A stretch of DNA of 64,000 nucleotides from DATFQI01 sp963816955 (lineage in GTDB: Bacteria > Actinomycetota > Thermoleophilia > Solirubrobacterales > Solirubrobacteraceae). This document shows, one piece after another, positions 32,058 through 41,768 of this stretch; position 1 is the first letter of the stretch, and every line of letters begins with the position of its first letter. Under the pieces are notes generated by a model that saw only the letters and a list, made by a program, of their open reading frames with translations, ran no database searches and was not told the origin of the DNA. The stretch is from the NCBI GenBank assembly GCA_963816955.1, contig CAWFME010000009.1:124001-188000 (forward strand). Reading direction: 5' to 3'. The position numbers and the translations under genes are program-made.

Positions 32058-33516
32058 TTACAGCCCGGTGCGGCGCTCACGCGCCACGACCGGTTCGCGT
32101 AGATCGTCCGTGAAGTCCGCGGGGGTCGCGACCTTCGGGAAGATCTTCGGCGGGTAGATGTGGCGCGTCGTCGGGCCCCTTGACCGGCATCAGCAGCAGC
32201 TCGCCCATCGGGCTCGCATCGCCCTCGACGGTCGACACGCTGCCGGGCGCGCCGTCGAGCCAGAAGCGCGCGTAGGGCATCGGGCGGTGGTCGCCGGCGG
32301 TGAGGTCCGGGCAGGCGGCGAACGCGGCGCGCACCTGCGGCGCCTCCATCGCCTGCTGCAGGTCGCCGTAGAGGACGCCGCCGCTTGTCGTTCCGGCGCT
32401 CGACGGTCGCCAGCAGGTCGCAGTGCCACGGCAGGTAGGCGAGCGACAGCAGCACGGACACCGCCGCCGGCGGCCATCCAGCCCGTGCGCGCGCGGCCGC
32501 GCGGGAGCGTCGCCCAGCCCGCGACGGCCAGCCCGTAGAACAGCGTCAGCAGCACGGCGGGCGTGGCGACGTAGCGGCGGATCAGCGGCAGGCCGAAGAT
32601 CGGCCCGATCGGCGAACACGGCGACCATCGCGACCACCACCGCGAGCGGCAGGACCGCCTGGCGGCGCGCATGGAACCACGCGAAGGCGAGCCCGATCGG
32701 CACGCCGAGGACCAGCGGCTCGCGCAGCGCGTAGCCGAAGTACTGCGCCGTCCAGTAGGGCACGTCGGCGAGCGTGCGGCGGCGGTCGTTGGCGATCGCG
32801 AGGTCGGCCGTCCCGTGCAGGGAGTGCAGCGGGTCGCCGGTCACGGCCCAGTCCGAGGCGGCCCAGATCACGGGCGCGAGGGCCGCCAGGGCGAGCGCGA
32901 GCACCCGGCCGCGGGCGTCGCGCCGCGGCCACAGCCAGAGCGCGTAGAGGCCGGCGAGCACCCAGGCCTCCGGGCGCAGCAGGCCCGCCACGGCCAGCAG
33001 CGCCAGCACGGGAGTGCCGCCTGTGCCAGACGACGCCGAAGGCGTCAAGGTGGTGCGACGCCGCGCCCTGGCCTCGAGCAGCACGGCGCCGACCACGAGC
33101 GCCGCGAACGGGACGTCCTGGTAGGCGAGCAGCGCGTCGCGCTCCATCGCGGGGCGCGTGAGCACCACCAGCGCGGCGACCACGCCCGCCCAGGGCGAGA
33201 ACAGCTCCCGCCCGAGCGCGAAGGCGAGGTACACGAGCGCCCCGAACGCAACCAGCGTCGCGAGCGTGAAGCATGTCGTCGGAGGCGGCGCCGAACGGCA
33301 GCGCGAGCAGCCCCGACCGTGGTCTGGAGCGGGTGCGGCGTCGGCGCGAAGGCGGCCTCGTACTCGGGCGCGTGCCCGTTCGTGAGGTCCTGCGCCCACA
33401 GCAGCGCGTAGCGCGCGTCGTAGTTGAGGAACCAGGGCCCGTACGCGAGGTCGAGCGCGAGCGCGACGAGCACGGAGATCGCCGCGGCGGGCGCGAGGCG
33501 GCGAGACGGCGGTCAT
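32058..33516 (-). CDS. GT39-like membrane glycosyltransferase, about seven frameshifts
   Basis: Stitched across breaks, this gives a polytopic membrane protein: LDLAYGPWFLNYDARYALLW, EYEAAFAPTPHPLQTT, YLAFALGRELFSPWAG, RDALLAYQDVPFAALVVGAV, LLRPEAWVLAGLYALW, GLPLIRRYVATPAVLL. The early D in NYDAR and the alternating loops suggest the dolichyl/polyprenyl-phosphate-mannose transferase (GT39/ArnT-like) superfamily. Breaks lie near 33495, 33320, 33270, 32605, 32460, 32385 and 32165. With these repaired the C-terminus reads RHIYPPKIFPKVATPADF and stops at 32058, 4 bp from the convergent ATPase stop. TACCGT lies 9 nt before ATG 33516. Confidence 0.62.
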
Positions 33517-33564
33517 CGGACGAGGACGGTAGCGGGACCCGCCCGCGCCGGTACAGTGCCCGCC

Positions 33565-35116
33565 GTGTTCGTGGTCCTCGCGGTGACGCCGGTCCTCCAG
33601 GGCGCGGCGATGCTCGCCGCGGCGGCCTCCGCGGCCGCGGTGCTGCTCTGCCTCGACCCGCGCCAGCGGGCGGCGGCGATGCTGGCCGCGCTCGGCTTCT
33701 CCGCCCTCGCCGTGGCCACGCTCGCCGGCGACGAGCTGCCCGGCGGCACCGGCGTGCTGGCCGGCGGCGCCGCGGCCGGCCTCGTCGCGCTCGGCTTCGT
33801 CGCCGCCCTGCTGGTGCGGCGGCCGGGCCTGATCGGGCTGCTGGCGCTCGGCGCGCTGCCGTTCCGGGTCCCGCTGGGGATCGGCGACGGAGACCGCGAG
33901 CCTGCTGCTGCCGCTCTACGGCGTGGTCGCGGCCGCCGCGCTGGCGCAGGCGTGGCGCTGGCTGCGCCCGGGGAGCGGGCCGGAGGCGCTGGACGTCGCC
34001 GAGCGGCCCGTCCTGCGGCCGCTGCGCCACCTGGAGTACGCGCTCGCCGCGTTCGTCGCCCTCTACGCGCTGCAGGCGACCTACTCGACCGACCTCGAGG
34101 TGGCCCTCAAGAACGTGTCCTTGTTCTACGCGCCGTTCGCCGTCCTGTTCCGGCTGCTGCTCGACGTCGACTGGAGCGCCGTGCGGCTCCGCCACGCGTT
34201 CTGGATCGTGACGAGCCTGGCCGTCGTGTTCGCCTGCGTCGGCTTCTACGAGTACGCCTCGGGCCACCTGCTGCTCACCAACGCCAAGGTCCAGGAGTCC
34301 AACGACCTCAAGCCGTACTTCCGGGTCAACTCGCTGTTCTTCGACCCCAACATCTACGGGCGCTTCCTCGCGCTCACGATGATCGCGCTCGCGGCGACGC
34401 TCGTCTGGAGCCGGGAGCGGCGGACCGTGCTGCTCGTCGCGGCCGCCCTGGGCGTGCTGTGGGCGGGGCTGGTGCTCTCGCTGTCGCAGTCGAGCTTCGC
34501 CGCGCTGCTCGGCGGCCTGGCGATCCTGGGCGTGCTGCGCTGGAAGCCGGCGCCGGTGCTGGGGGCGATCGCGGCGGTCGCGGCCGCCGCCATCGCGGTC
34601 GTGCTGCTCGCCCCGGGCTCGCTGGAGATCGACACGCGCTCCACAGCCTCGCTGGACAAGGCCACGAGCGGGCGCTTCGACCTCGTCAGCGGCGCGCTGT
34701 CGATGGCGCGCGACCGGCCGCTGTGGGGCTTCGGCTCGGGCGCCTTCGCGGAGCGCTACCGGGCGCGCGAGGGCGTGACGTCCGAGCGCGTGGCGGCGGT
34801 TTCGCACACGATCCCGCTCACGGTCGCGGCCGAGCAGGGGGTGATCGGGCTGCTGGCCTACCTGGCGCTGATGGTGGCGGCGCTGCGGCTGGTCTTCGGC
34901 GGCGTGCGCTCGCGGGTCCGGGCGCCCGACCCGGGGATCGAGGCGGTCGCGGCCGCCGCGGTGGCGGCCGCGTTCTGCGCGCTCGTCCTGCACACCTTCG
35001 TGTACGCCGCGTTCCTCGAGGACCCCCTCTCCTGGACGCTGCTCGCGCTGGCCGGAGCCCTGGCCGCGCGCGCTCCCGCGCCGTCCCGGCGCGGGCGCTC
35101 CACCGTCGCCGTCTGA
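33565..35116 (+). CDS. O-antigen ligase/polymerase-like membrane protein, one frameshift
   Basis: About 516 residues with some ten to twelve membrane segments, a large periplasm-facing-type loop (FRVNSLFFDPNIYGRFLAL) and RPLWGFGSGAFAERYRARE followed by SHTIPLTVAAEQGVIGLLAY, the signature region of the O-antigen ligase/Wzy superfamily. It would polymerise or ligate lipid-linked glycan repeats outside the membrane. One extra base near 33890 breaks the frame (GDGDR in place of GDETASLLLP). GTG start with TACAGT 7 nt upstream. Confidence 0.75.
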
Positions 35117-35137
35117 CCGGGTTCCTACCCTGGAGCG

Positions 35138-36564
35138 GTGCCTTCCCGCAAGGTGACGATCATCGCTGCCGTGATCCTGGCCCTCGGCGCCGCCGGCGCT
35201 GCCGCGGCGTACTTCCTCGTGCTCAAGCAGCCGGGCGACATCTCCAACCCGGACGTCCCGTTCATCGACGCCGAGCCGACGCCGGGCCCGAAGGCGAAGA
35301 AGGCCAAGCCGCAGAAGCCCAGCAAGTTCCGCTGGCCGCGCTACGGCTTCACGAAGGACCACAATCGCAACTTCGACCCGGCGAAGCCGATCCGCGGGCC
35401 GTACCGCGCCAAGTGGAAGCACAAGGCGTCGGCGCTGACCGAGTTCCCGCCGGCGATCTCCCAGGGCCGCATCCTGCAGCTCTCCGACGACGCGCGGCTG
35501 GTCGCGCGCAAGCTCGAGGGCGGCAAGAAGCTGTGGGCGCGCAAGCTCGGCAGCCTGTCGGCCTCGACGCCGGCGATCGAGGGCGGCCGCGTCTACGTGA
35601 CGCTGCTGCGCGCCGGGCGCGCCGGGCGGATCGTGTGCCTGCGCTTCGGCGACGGCAAGATCCTCTGGTCCAAGTCGCTCTCGAGCCGCAGCGAGTCCTC
35701 CCCGCTGGTCCACAACGGGCGCGTGTTCTTCGGCTCGGAGGGCGGCACGCTGTACGCGCTGGACGCGAAGTCGGGCAAGCAGGACTGGACGTACGGCGCC
35801 GGCGGCGCGATCAAGGGCAGCCCGACGCTGTCCGACGACGGGATCCTGTTCTTCGGCGCCTACGGCGGCTCGGTGCACGCCGTGCGGGCGCGCGACGGGG
35901 CGCGGATCTGGAGCAAGAGCGCGGCCGGCGGGATCCGCGGCGGCAACTTCTACGCGACGGCCGCTGTCGCCTACGGGCGCGTCTACATCGGCGCCACGGA
36001 CGGCCGGGCGTACTCGCTCTCCGCCAAGGACGGGCGGATCGCCTGGGCCCATCAGACCGGCCGCTACGTGTACTCCTCGGCCGCCATCAAGAACGTCGAG
36101 GGCCGCGGGCCGATGGTCTTCTTCGGGTCCTACGACGGCACCTTCTACGCGCTCGACGCCCGCTCGGGCAAGGTCCGCTGGACGCACCGCTCCGGCGGCA
36201 AGATCTCGGGCTCGCCGACGATCGTGGGCGACGTCGTCTACTACGCGGACCTGGGCCAGGCCGATCACGGTCGGGCTCAAGGTCGGCAGCGGCAAGGTGG
36301 CGTTCAAGTACCCGATCGGCGCCTACGACCCGATCGTCTCCGACGGCGTGAACCTCTACCTGACCGGCAACCGCTCGCTGACGGCGCTCGAGCCGCGGCG
36401 GCTGCACCGCAAGCGCGAGAAGGCCGAGCAGGCCAAGGTGCGCAAGAAGAAGGCGAAGGCGCGCGGCGCTCGTCTCCCCCGCCTGGCCCGAGCAGTGCCG
36501 GCAGCTCGCCCCCTGCGGGCCTCTGGTGGCCGTGCGCGAGCGCCGCATCCGGATGCGCGGCTGA
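35138..36564 (+). CDS. Membrane-anchored PQQ-like beta-propeller protein, two frameshifts
   Basis: An N-terminal signal anchor (VTIIAAVILALGAAGAAAAYF) precedes about seven repeats of an eight-bladed-propeller type, e.g. GKKLWARKLGSLSASTPAIE, GKILWSKSLSSRSESSPLVH, GKQDWTYGAGGAIKGSPTLS, GKVRWTHRSGGKISGSPTIV. This is the PQQ/BamB-like W-x-repeat pattern; such proteins usually scaffold envelope complexes. Breaks near 36263 and 36470 truncate it; repaired, it ends LVAVRERRIRMRG at 36562-36564. GTG start with TACCCT 6 nt upstream. Function unknown. Confidence 0.72.
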
Positions 36565-37235
36565 TGGCCGTCACCCGCCCCGAGCTCGGCCCCACGCTGC
36601 CGGGCGCGCTGCGGGAGCGGTTCGGCGTCCCGCCGGTCCTGACGCTGGCGGTCGCGTTCGTGGTGGCTGCCGCGGCCGTGGTGGCGATCATCGTCGCGCT
36701 CACGCGGCCGGCCGTCTGCGGGCGAGCAGGTCGTCCGCCAGCGGCCCGCCGGTGTTCAACATGATCTACCCGCCGGCGGCTCGATGCACGTCGCCGACCC
36801 GGGCTCCGGCGAGCTGCTGCGCCTGGAGGGCCGCCGCGGCGGGCTCGAGGTCTCCGTGATCGTCGCGCAGCTGGAGCTGCCGCGCTTCGAGGGCGACGTG
36901 ACCCACGGCCTGCTGCCGGTCTTCGCCGACCGCTTCGTGGAGGCGGAGAAGCGGCGGATGCCAGGCCTGGAGCTCGTCCAGGAGGGCCGCGCGCGGGTCA
37001 ACAACGCCGTCGGCTACGAGGTCGGCTACGAGCGGATCACCCGTCGCGAGCGCTTCACCGGCCGCGACGTGCTGCTCGTCCCCGACGACCCCGAGGAGGG
37101 CGACGGCCCGGTGCTGCTCAGCCTGCGCCAGACGCAAGGCCATCCGGAGAGAAGCTCACCCCGCCCGAGCGCAACCTGGCCTACCTGGCCCGCAAGGCCT
37201 ACCGCTCCTTCCGCTTCGGCACCGAGCGCGGCTAG
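36564..37235 (+). CDS. Unknown membrane-anchored protein, several frameshifts
   Basis: I do not recognise this family. ATG overlaps the preceding stop by one base (TGATG). A single membrane segment (PVLTLAVAFVVAAAAVVAIIVAL, about residues 25-47) is followed by an extracytoplasmic domain with ADPGSGELLRLEG, RFEGDVTHGLLPVFADRF and VGYEVGYERITRRERF, ending LAYLARKAYRSFRFGTERG. At least three breaks (near 36722, 37131 and 37151) are needed; the stretch 36722-36783 may hold more. Its TAG stop overlaps the nusB stop on the other strand in a CTAG palindrome. Confidence 0.5.
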
Positions 37236-37642
37236 GCCGCGCTGCCGCGCGCCTCGCGGAGCACCGCCGCGAGCACGCCGTTCGACGAACCCGGGCGCCT
37301 CGGCGCCGCAGAAGGCCTTCGCGGTCTCGACGGCCTCGTCGATCGCGCCCTCCGGCGGGATCGGCCGCTCGCCCTCGATCAGGTCCGGATGGAGCATCTC
37401 CAGCAGCGCGGTGCGCAGGATCGCCCGCTCCAGCGGGGCGATCCGGCTCACGCGTCCAGCCCTTCGCGTGGCGCGCCGATCTGCTCGTCGAGCGTCTCCG
37501 CGTTGTCGGACGTCGCGTGCGCGAGCGCGCGCGTGAACGGCGCGGCGTCGCGCTCGAAGAGCTCGTCGAGCGGGCGGCCGGTCAGGTCGTGCTGGTACAG
37601 CGCGAAGACCGCCGCCCGGCGCTGATCGGAGCGTCGTGCCAA
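37232..37642 (-). CDS. nusB: Transcription antitermination protein NusB, three frameshifts
   Basis: Begins MARRSDQRRAAVFALYQHDLTG from a TTG at 37642, the conserved NusB first helix, and later reads RIAPLERAILRTALLEML and IPPEGAIDEAVETAKAFCGA, both family hallmarks. Repaired, it ends GFVNGVLAAVLREARGSAA. Breaks near 37460, 37452 and 37292 fit single extra bases. NusB binds boxA RNA with NusE in rRNA antitermination. Its position 10 nt after efp matches the actinobacterial efp-nusB pair, so a real pseudogene is unlikely. Confidence 0.85.
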
Positions 37643-37652
37643 GCGCGCGCCC

Positions 37653-38213
37653 TCAGGCGCGGGACATGTAGGAGCCCGAGCGGGTGTCCACCTTGACCCG
37701 GTCCCCGATGTTGACGAACAGCGGCACGTTGACGGTCGCGCCGGTCTCCAGCGTCGCGGGCTTGGTGCCGCCGCCCGACGCCGTGTCCCCGCGCATGCCC
37801 GGCTCCGTGTGGGTGACCTCGAGCTCGACCGACGCGCCGAGCTGGATGTCCCCGGGCTCGTCGTCGATGTAGAGCAGGTCGACGGTCTCGTTGGGCTTGA
37901 TGTACTTCAGCGGCTCGGCCACGCTCGTCTCGGGCAGCGCGATCTGCTCGTAGGACTCCTCGTCCATGAAGTGCGCGTCCGTCCCGTCCGCGTAGAGGAA
38001 CTGCATCTTGCGGGCCTCGGTCCGCACGGGCCGGAACTTCTCGCCCGCCCGGAACGTGCGGTCGATCACCGCGCCGTCCGCCGCCCGCCGCAGCTTCGTC
38101 CGCACGAACGCCCCGCCCTTGCCGGGCTTGACGTGCTGGAACTCGAGGATCTTGAAGATCGTCCCCTCAACCTCGATGTGGTTGCCGTTCTTGAACTGGT
38201 TCGTCGAGATCAT
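37653..38213 (-). CDS. efp: Elongation factor P
   Basis: 186 residues with three OB-like domains: MISTNQFKNGNHIEVEGTIF at the N-terminus, the loop QHVKPGKGGAFVRTKLR bearing the Lys at the modification position, and a C-terminal NIGDRVKVDTRSGSYMSR. It relieves ribosome stalling at polyproline. The ATG at 38213 gives the canonical MISTNQF start; an ATG three codons earlier (38222) is possible. TAGCCT lies 11 nt before 38213. The 5' end overlaps the frame of the DUF559 gene upstream by 47 bp. Confidence 0.94.
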   Translation of the reverse strand: MISTNQFKNGNHIEVEGTIFKILEFQHVKPGKGGAFVRTKLRRAADGAVIDRTFRAGEKFRPVRTEARKMQFLYADGTDAHFMDEESYEQIALPETSVAEPLKYIKPNETVDLLYIDDEPGDIQLGASVELEVTHTEPGMRGDTASGGGTKPATLETGATVNVPLFVNIGDRVKVDTRSGSYMSRA

Positions 38214-39192
38214 CTCGATCATCAAGGCTAGCCGGACGGCGCCCCCGCGAGCCCGGAAGCGGCCCAAGCGTCTGCGATTCGCGGCAGACCGCCTGCTCCC
38301 AGCGGACCCTGATCACCCGCTCGCCGGCCGCCTCGAGCAGCGCCTGGCGCTCCACGTCGTCCTCCCGCGCGATCTCGCCGTCGTGGAAGCGCGCGCCGTC
38401 GGCCTCGACGACGAGCCGTTGCTCCGGCCAGCGGAAGTCCGGCACGATCCGGCGGCCGCCGGCGTGGATCGGGACGTTGACGTCAGGATGCTCCAGGCCG
38501 CCGCGCAGCATGAGGTCGAGGACGACGTCCTCGAGCTCGCTGCGGGTCGGCGCCGGCCCGGTGGCGACGATGCGGGCGAGGTTCACGGCGCCCCGGCAGG
38601 GGCGCAGCCGGGCGAGCGTCTCCACGAGCTGCGGGAGTGCGACGAGCCGCTGCGCCTGCGCCTCCCGCGTCGCCCGGCGGAGCTGCTCGTAGGTGAGGTC
38701 GGCGGCGAGGTCGACGAGCGTGCGGGCCACCGTCGTGGCCGGGATGCCCTGGATGCGCGTCACGTCCCGGGGGTCCAGCCGCGTGGTGCGGTGTACGCGG
38801 ATCTCCGGGTGGCGCCGGGTCGTGGCACCGAGGACGAGCACGTCGGGCCGCCGGTCGCCGAGCAGGACGATCTGCTTGGAGAGCTCGCCGGAGGCGGACC
38901 GGCTCGCATAGGCGTCCGGGCCGCAGGCCTTGACGGACGCGAGGATGCGGGCCTGCTGCGGGAGGTTGGTGTGGCCCACGGCGAACACCCGCTTGTGGAT
39001 GGGGTGCAGGCGGCCCGCCCGCACCCGCCTGGCCACGGCGTGCTTGTCGAGCCCGCAGCGCCGCAGGTCGGCGATATCCACCACTCCCCACTGCTCCGAG
39101 GCGAGCAGGGCGAGCCGGATATCGGGCCGAGTGGCATCTAAGTCGCGTATAGCGCGACTTAGATGCCACTCGGCGAGTTCGGGGAGGGGCAT
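38167..39192 (-). CDS. DUF559-domain protein with AbiEi-like N-terminal domain
   Basis: About 341 residues. An N-terminal winged-helix block like AbiEi antitoxins (LLASEQWGVVDIADLRRCGL, VRAGRLHPIHKRVFAVGH) precedes a DUF559/Vsr-like nuclease fold (RIVPDFRWPEQRLVVEADG, FHDGEIAREDDVERQALLEA, RVIRVRWEQAV). This pairing is common in Actinobacteria; no partner toxin is adjacent and function is unknown. Odd features: a perfect 22-bp palindrome (39126-39174) is translated near the N-terminus as EWHLSRAIRDLDATR, so the start could instead lie just past it; and the C-terminal 25 residues overlap efp and look unnatural, so a frameshift near 38270 is possible. Confidence 0.65.
   Translation of the reverse strand: MPLPELAEWHLSRAIRDLDATRPDIRLALLASEQWGVVDIADLRRCGLDKHAVARRVRAGRLHPIHKRVFAVGHTNLPQQARILASVKACGPDAYASRSASGELSKQIVLLGDRRPDVLVLGATTRRHPEIRVHRTTRLDPRDVTRIQGIPATTVARTLVDLAADLTYEQLRRATREAQAQRLVALPQLVETLARLRPCRGAVNLARIVATGPAPTRSELEDVVLDLMLRGGLEHPDVNVPIHAGGRRIVPDFRWPEQRLVVEADGARFHDGEIAREDDVERQALLEAAGERVIRVRWEQAVCRESQTLGPLPGSRGRRPASLDDRDDLDEPVQERQPHRG
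39126..39174. repeat. 22-bp perfect palindrome with GAGTGGCA / AGATGCCACTC arms, copy 2
   Basis: Arms 39126-39147 and 39153-39174 are fully complementary around a TATAG loop. The outer part (CGAGTGGCATCT and its complement) matches the arms of the element at 11121-11165; the inner part (AAGTCGCG) is different. It lies at the 5' end of the DUF559 reading frame. Confidence 0.75.
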
Positions 39193-39303
39193 GGCGGGCA
39201 CGATGGCGCGGGGGCTGTGACGGGACAAGACGTGATTGCGCCTAGGCTGCTCCGACTTCGTGCGCTCCTTCGCCTGCCCTAGCCACGACCTCGCGGGCCG
39301 CCC

Positions 39304-40072
39304 GTGACCGACCGCGAGCTCGCGGCCGCCGCCGCGCGGGCCGCGGCCCGGATCGCGCTCGAGCGCCATGGCGACGCGGGCCGCGTGACCGCCAAGGACG
39401 CCCCCACCGACGTCGTCTCCGAGGTCGACCGCGCCGCCGAGGCCGCCGCCGTCGCCGCTGATCGCCGCCGAGCGCCCCGGCGACGGCTACGTCGGCGAGG
39501 AGGGCGCGGAGGCCGACGGAGCGCGCACCTGGGTGATCGACGCCCTCGACGGCACGCTGAACTACCTCCAGGGGCTGCAGGGCTGGTGCGCCGCCGTCGC
39601 GCTGGAGGACGAGCAGGGCCCCCTGGCCGCCGCCGTCTGCGACCCCGTCCGCGGCGAGCTGTTCACGGCCGCCCGCGGGGAAGGCGCCACCCGGAACGGC
39701 GAGCGCATGTGGGCCGCGGGCCGCGTCGAGGGCGCGCCGGTTCGGCTCGAGGAGGCGCTGATCGCGACGTTCCTGCACCAGCCCAAGCGCGAGCTGCCGG
39801 GCGTCGGGGACACGCTGCAGCGCGTGCTGGCGGCCGCGGGCTCCGTGCGCATCACGGGCTCGGGCACGCTCGAGCTCGCCTACGTCGCGTCCGGGCGCCT
39901 GCACGGCTGGATCCAGCCCGCGACCTACCGCTGGGACTGGGTCCCGGGCGCGCTGCTGGTCACCGAGGCCGGCGGCCACGCCGCGCGCACGGCGGCCGAC
40001 CCCGACTGGTGCATCGCGGCCGCCACGCCCGTCCTGCTCGAGCAGCTCCGAGCGCTCACGCAGAGCTCCTAG
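39304..40072 (+). CDS. Inositol-monophosphatase-family phosphatase, one frameshift
   Basis: Metal-site blocks YVGEEGAEAD (Glu-Glu), WVIDALDGTLNYLQGL (D-x-L-D-G-T-x-N) and the C-terminal YRWDWVPGALLVTEAGGHA define the Li-sensitive IMPase fold (SuhB/HisN/FBPase-like members). About 256 residues. An extra base near 39457 breaks the frame between the first helix and the EEG motif. Substrate may be myo-inositol 1-phosphate or histidinol phosphate; the sequence does not decide. Convergent with the exoprotein gene across a strong hairpin. Confidence 0.78.
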
Positions 40073-40080
40073 AACGCGAA

Positions 40081-40104
40081 GAGGCCCGCCAGGTGGCGGG
40101 CCTC
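40081..40104. terminator. Hairpin between convergent genes
   Basis: GAGGCCCGCC-AGGT-GGCGGGCCTC, a perfect 10-bp stem with a 4-nt loop, 8 nt after the phosphatase stop and 26 nt from the opposite stop. There is no clear T-run on either side, so it would be an atypical or bidirectional terminator. Confidence 0.55.
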
Positions 40105-40130
40105 GTCTCGCTTGGGTTCCTGCCCGAGGA

Positions 40131-41708
40131 TCAGTTCCAGACGAAGAAGTACCTGTCGTCGGCGACGAACGGCGCCCAGCCACCCTCGAGCGAGGGGTAC
40201 TGGTTGCACGAGCGTGACGTCGTGGACGGCAGGCACGGGTTGAACGGGTTGACGAAGCCGTTGACCGTCGGGAGCGACAGACGGCTGGCCGGCGGGTCGA
40301 CATCCGCCGGCCGCGGGTCGCGGTCGAGCGTCGTCGCCATCGTGCGGCTGCACTCCATCAGGTTCGGCAGGTCGTCGTGGTCGCTGTCGTCGGCGCCGTC
40401 GCGCACGCCGTCGCCGTCCGTGTCCGGGTCGTCGAGCGCCGTGCCCGTGTAGGTCAGGTAGTACTTGGACTCCTTGTCGTAGAGCTTGGTCCAGTACTCC
40501 TGGCCGCCCATGCAGCCCCGGGTCTCGTCGAAGTTCGACAGGCCGTCGGCGTCCTCGTCGCGCTCCTCGTCGGAGAGCCGGTCGTCGTCGTTGGTGTCGT
40601 AGTAGGTGGTCTCGGCCGCCCAGGCGCCGCCGTTGGGCGAGCTCTCGACCGCGCCGCTGCGGTCCGCGTCGCGGATGTCGTACGAGTTGCGGGCGTCGAA
40701 CCAGTTCTCGCCGACCGGGGCGACCTCGACCGTGCGGTAGCCGCTGGCGTCCGCCCAAGCGAGGAAGGCCGCCTGCTTGTCGTAGCCGGTCGCCGCCAGC
40801 GACGGGCGGCGGCGGCCGCTGCCGTCACGCGAGAAGATCGAGTACTGCTCGCCCGCGGAGTAGGACAGCAGCCCGAGGTCGCGCGGGGCGCCGGCGGCGA
40901 CCGTGAACTTCCACAGGTCGTACTCCTGCTTGAGCGTCAGCGTGTCGCCGTCGTGGTCGACGCCGGCGTCGCCGCCGTCCAGCGGGTTCGGGTAGGGACG
41001 CTTGGACGGGTACGGGAGGTAGCCGTTGGGCGCCTGGTACTCGTCGTCGTTCCAGTCCTGGGCGGAGCGCAGCTCGTAGCCGTCCTCGACCGCGTCGCCG
41101 TCGGTGTCGGCCTTGCACGGGTCGAGCTTGAGCGCCATCTCCTCGCCATCGGAGAGGAGGTCGTTGTCGTCGTCGGCGTCGACGCCGTTCTTGATCTTGT
41201 CGCCGTCGCAGTCGCCGTCGGGGTTGGTGACGGACTGATCCTCGACCTTGGGCGGCTCCGGCGGCAGCTCGGGGCCGATCTTCGGCGAGCGCTTGAGCGT
41301 CGTGAAGGACTTGCCGAGGCGCGTGCTGAGCACGCGCAGGCGGAAGGTGGTCATCGAGGCGGAGCCGTTGACCTGCTTGAGCACGGCCGCGAGCTTCGCC
41401 GGCAGCTTGACCTTGAGCAGCTTCGCGGTGCCGACGTCGGCCTTGACGAAGACCGCGCGGGCCCCGTCGCGCTTGAAGAGCACGGTGTTCTTGTTGCGAC
41501 CGCGCTTGAAGTTGCGGCCCTTGATCGTGATCGTCTTGCCGATGTTGGTCTGCATCGGGGAGACCGAGGTGATCACGGGGTACTTCTTCGCCTTCTTGGA
41601 GGCGTGGGCGGTCGCCGCACCGGCCGTGGCGGGCGCGAGCATGGCACCGAGGGCCCCAAGGAGGGCGGCGCGGCGCGCGTAGACGGGGATGCGGGATCGA
41701 AGAGCCAT
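40131..41708 (-). CDS. Secreted protein with IPT/TIG-like domain and thrombospondin type 3 calcium repeats
   Basis: 525 residues with a signal peptide (ALLGALGAMLAPATAGAATA). Residues about 45-145 resemble an IPT/TIG Ig-like domain (VITSVSPMQTNIGKTITIKG). Next come Asp-rich calcium loops of thrombospondin type 3 style: DGDCDGDKIKNGVDADDDND, PCKADTDGDAVEDGYELRS, GVDHDGDTLTLKQEYDLW, DDNDDRLSDEERDEDADGLS, LDDPDTDGDGVRDGADDSDH. Likely an extracellular, calcium-stabilised structural or adhesive protein. Cys pairs near the C-terminus may form disulfides. A GTG one codon before the ATG is also possible. Confidence 0.75.
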   Translation of the reverse strand: MALRSRIPVYARRAALLGALGAMLAPATAGAATAHASKKAKKYPVITSVSPMQTNIGKTITIKGRNFKRGRNKNTVLFKRDGARAVFVKADVGTAKLLKVKLPAKLAAVLKQVNGSASMTTFRLRVLSTRLGKSFTTLKRSPKIGPELPPEPPKVEDQSVTNPDGDCDGDKIKNGVDADDDNDLLSDGEEMALKLDPCKADTDGDAVEDGYELRSAQDWNDDEYQAPNGYLPYPSKRPYPNPLDGGDAGVDHDGDTLTLKQEYDLWKFTVAAGAPRDLGLLSYSAGEQYSIFSRDGSGRRRPSLAATGYDKQAAFLAWADASGYRTVEVAPVGENWFDARNSYDIRDADRSGAVESSPNGGAWAAETTYYDTNDDDRLSDEERDEDADGLSNFDETRGCMGGQEYWTKLYDKESKYYLTYTGTALDDPDTDGDGVRDGADDSDHDDLPNLMECSRTMATTLDRDPRPADVDPPASRLSLPTVNGFVNPFNPCLPSTTSRSCNQYPSLEGGWAPFVADDRYFFVWN

Positions 41709-41768
41709 CACGCCCGGATATCGACACGTCCCCGCAGACCCTTGAGCGCGGACCCTGGGGTCTAAGCC

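Noticed and set aside
32582..36307. 1241-codon minus-strand frame
   Set aside because: It is open only because of GC bias; its amino-acid composition is Arg/Ala/Gly-rich and it lies antisense to the O-antigen ligase-like and propeller genes.
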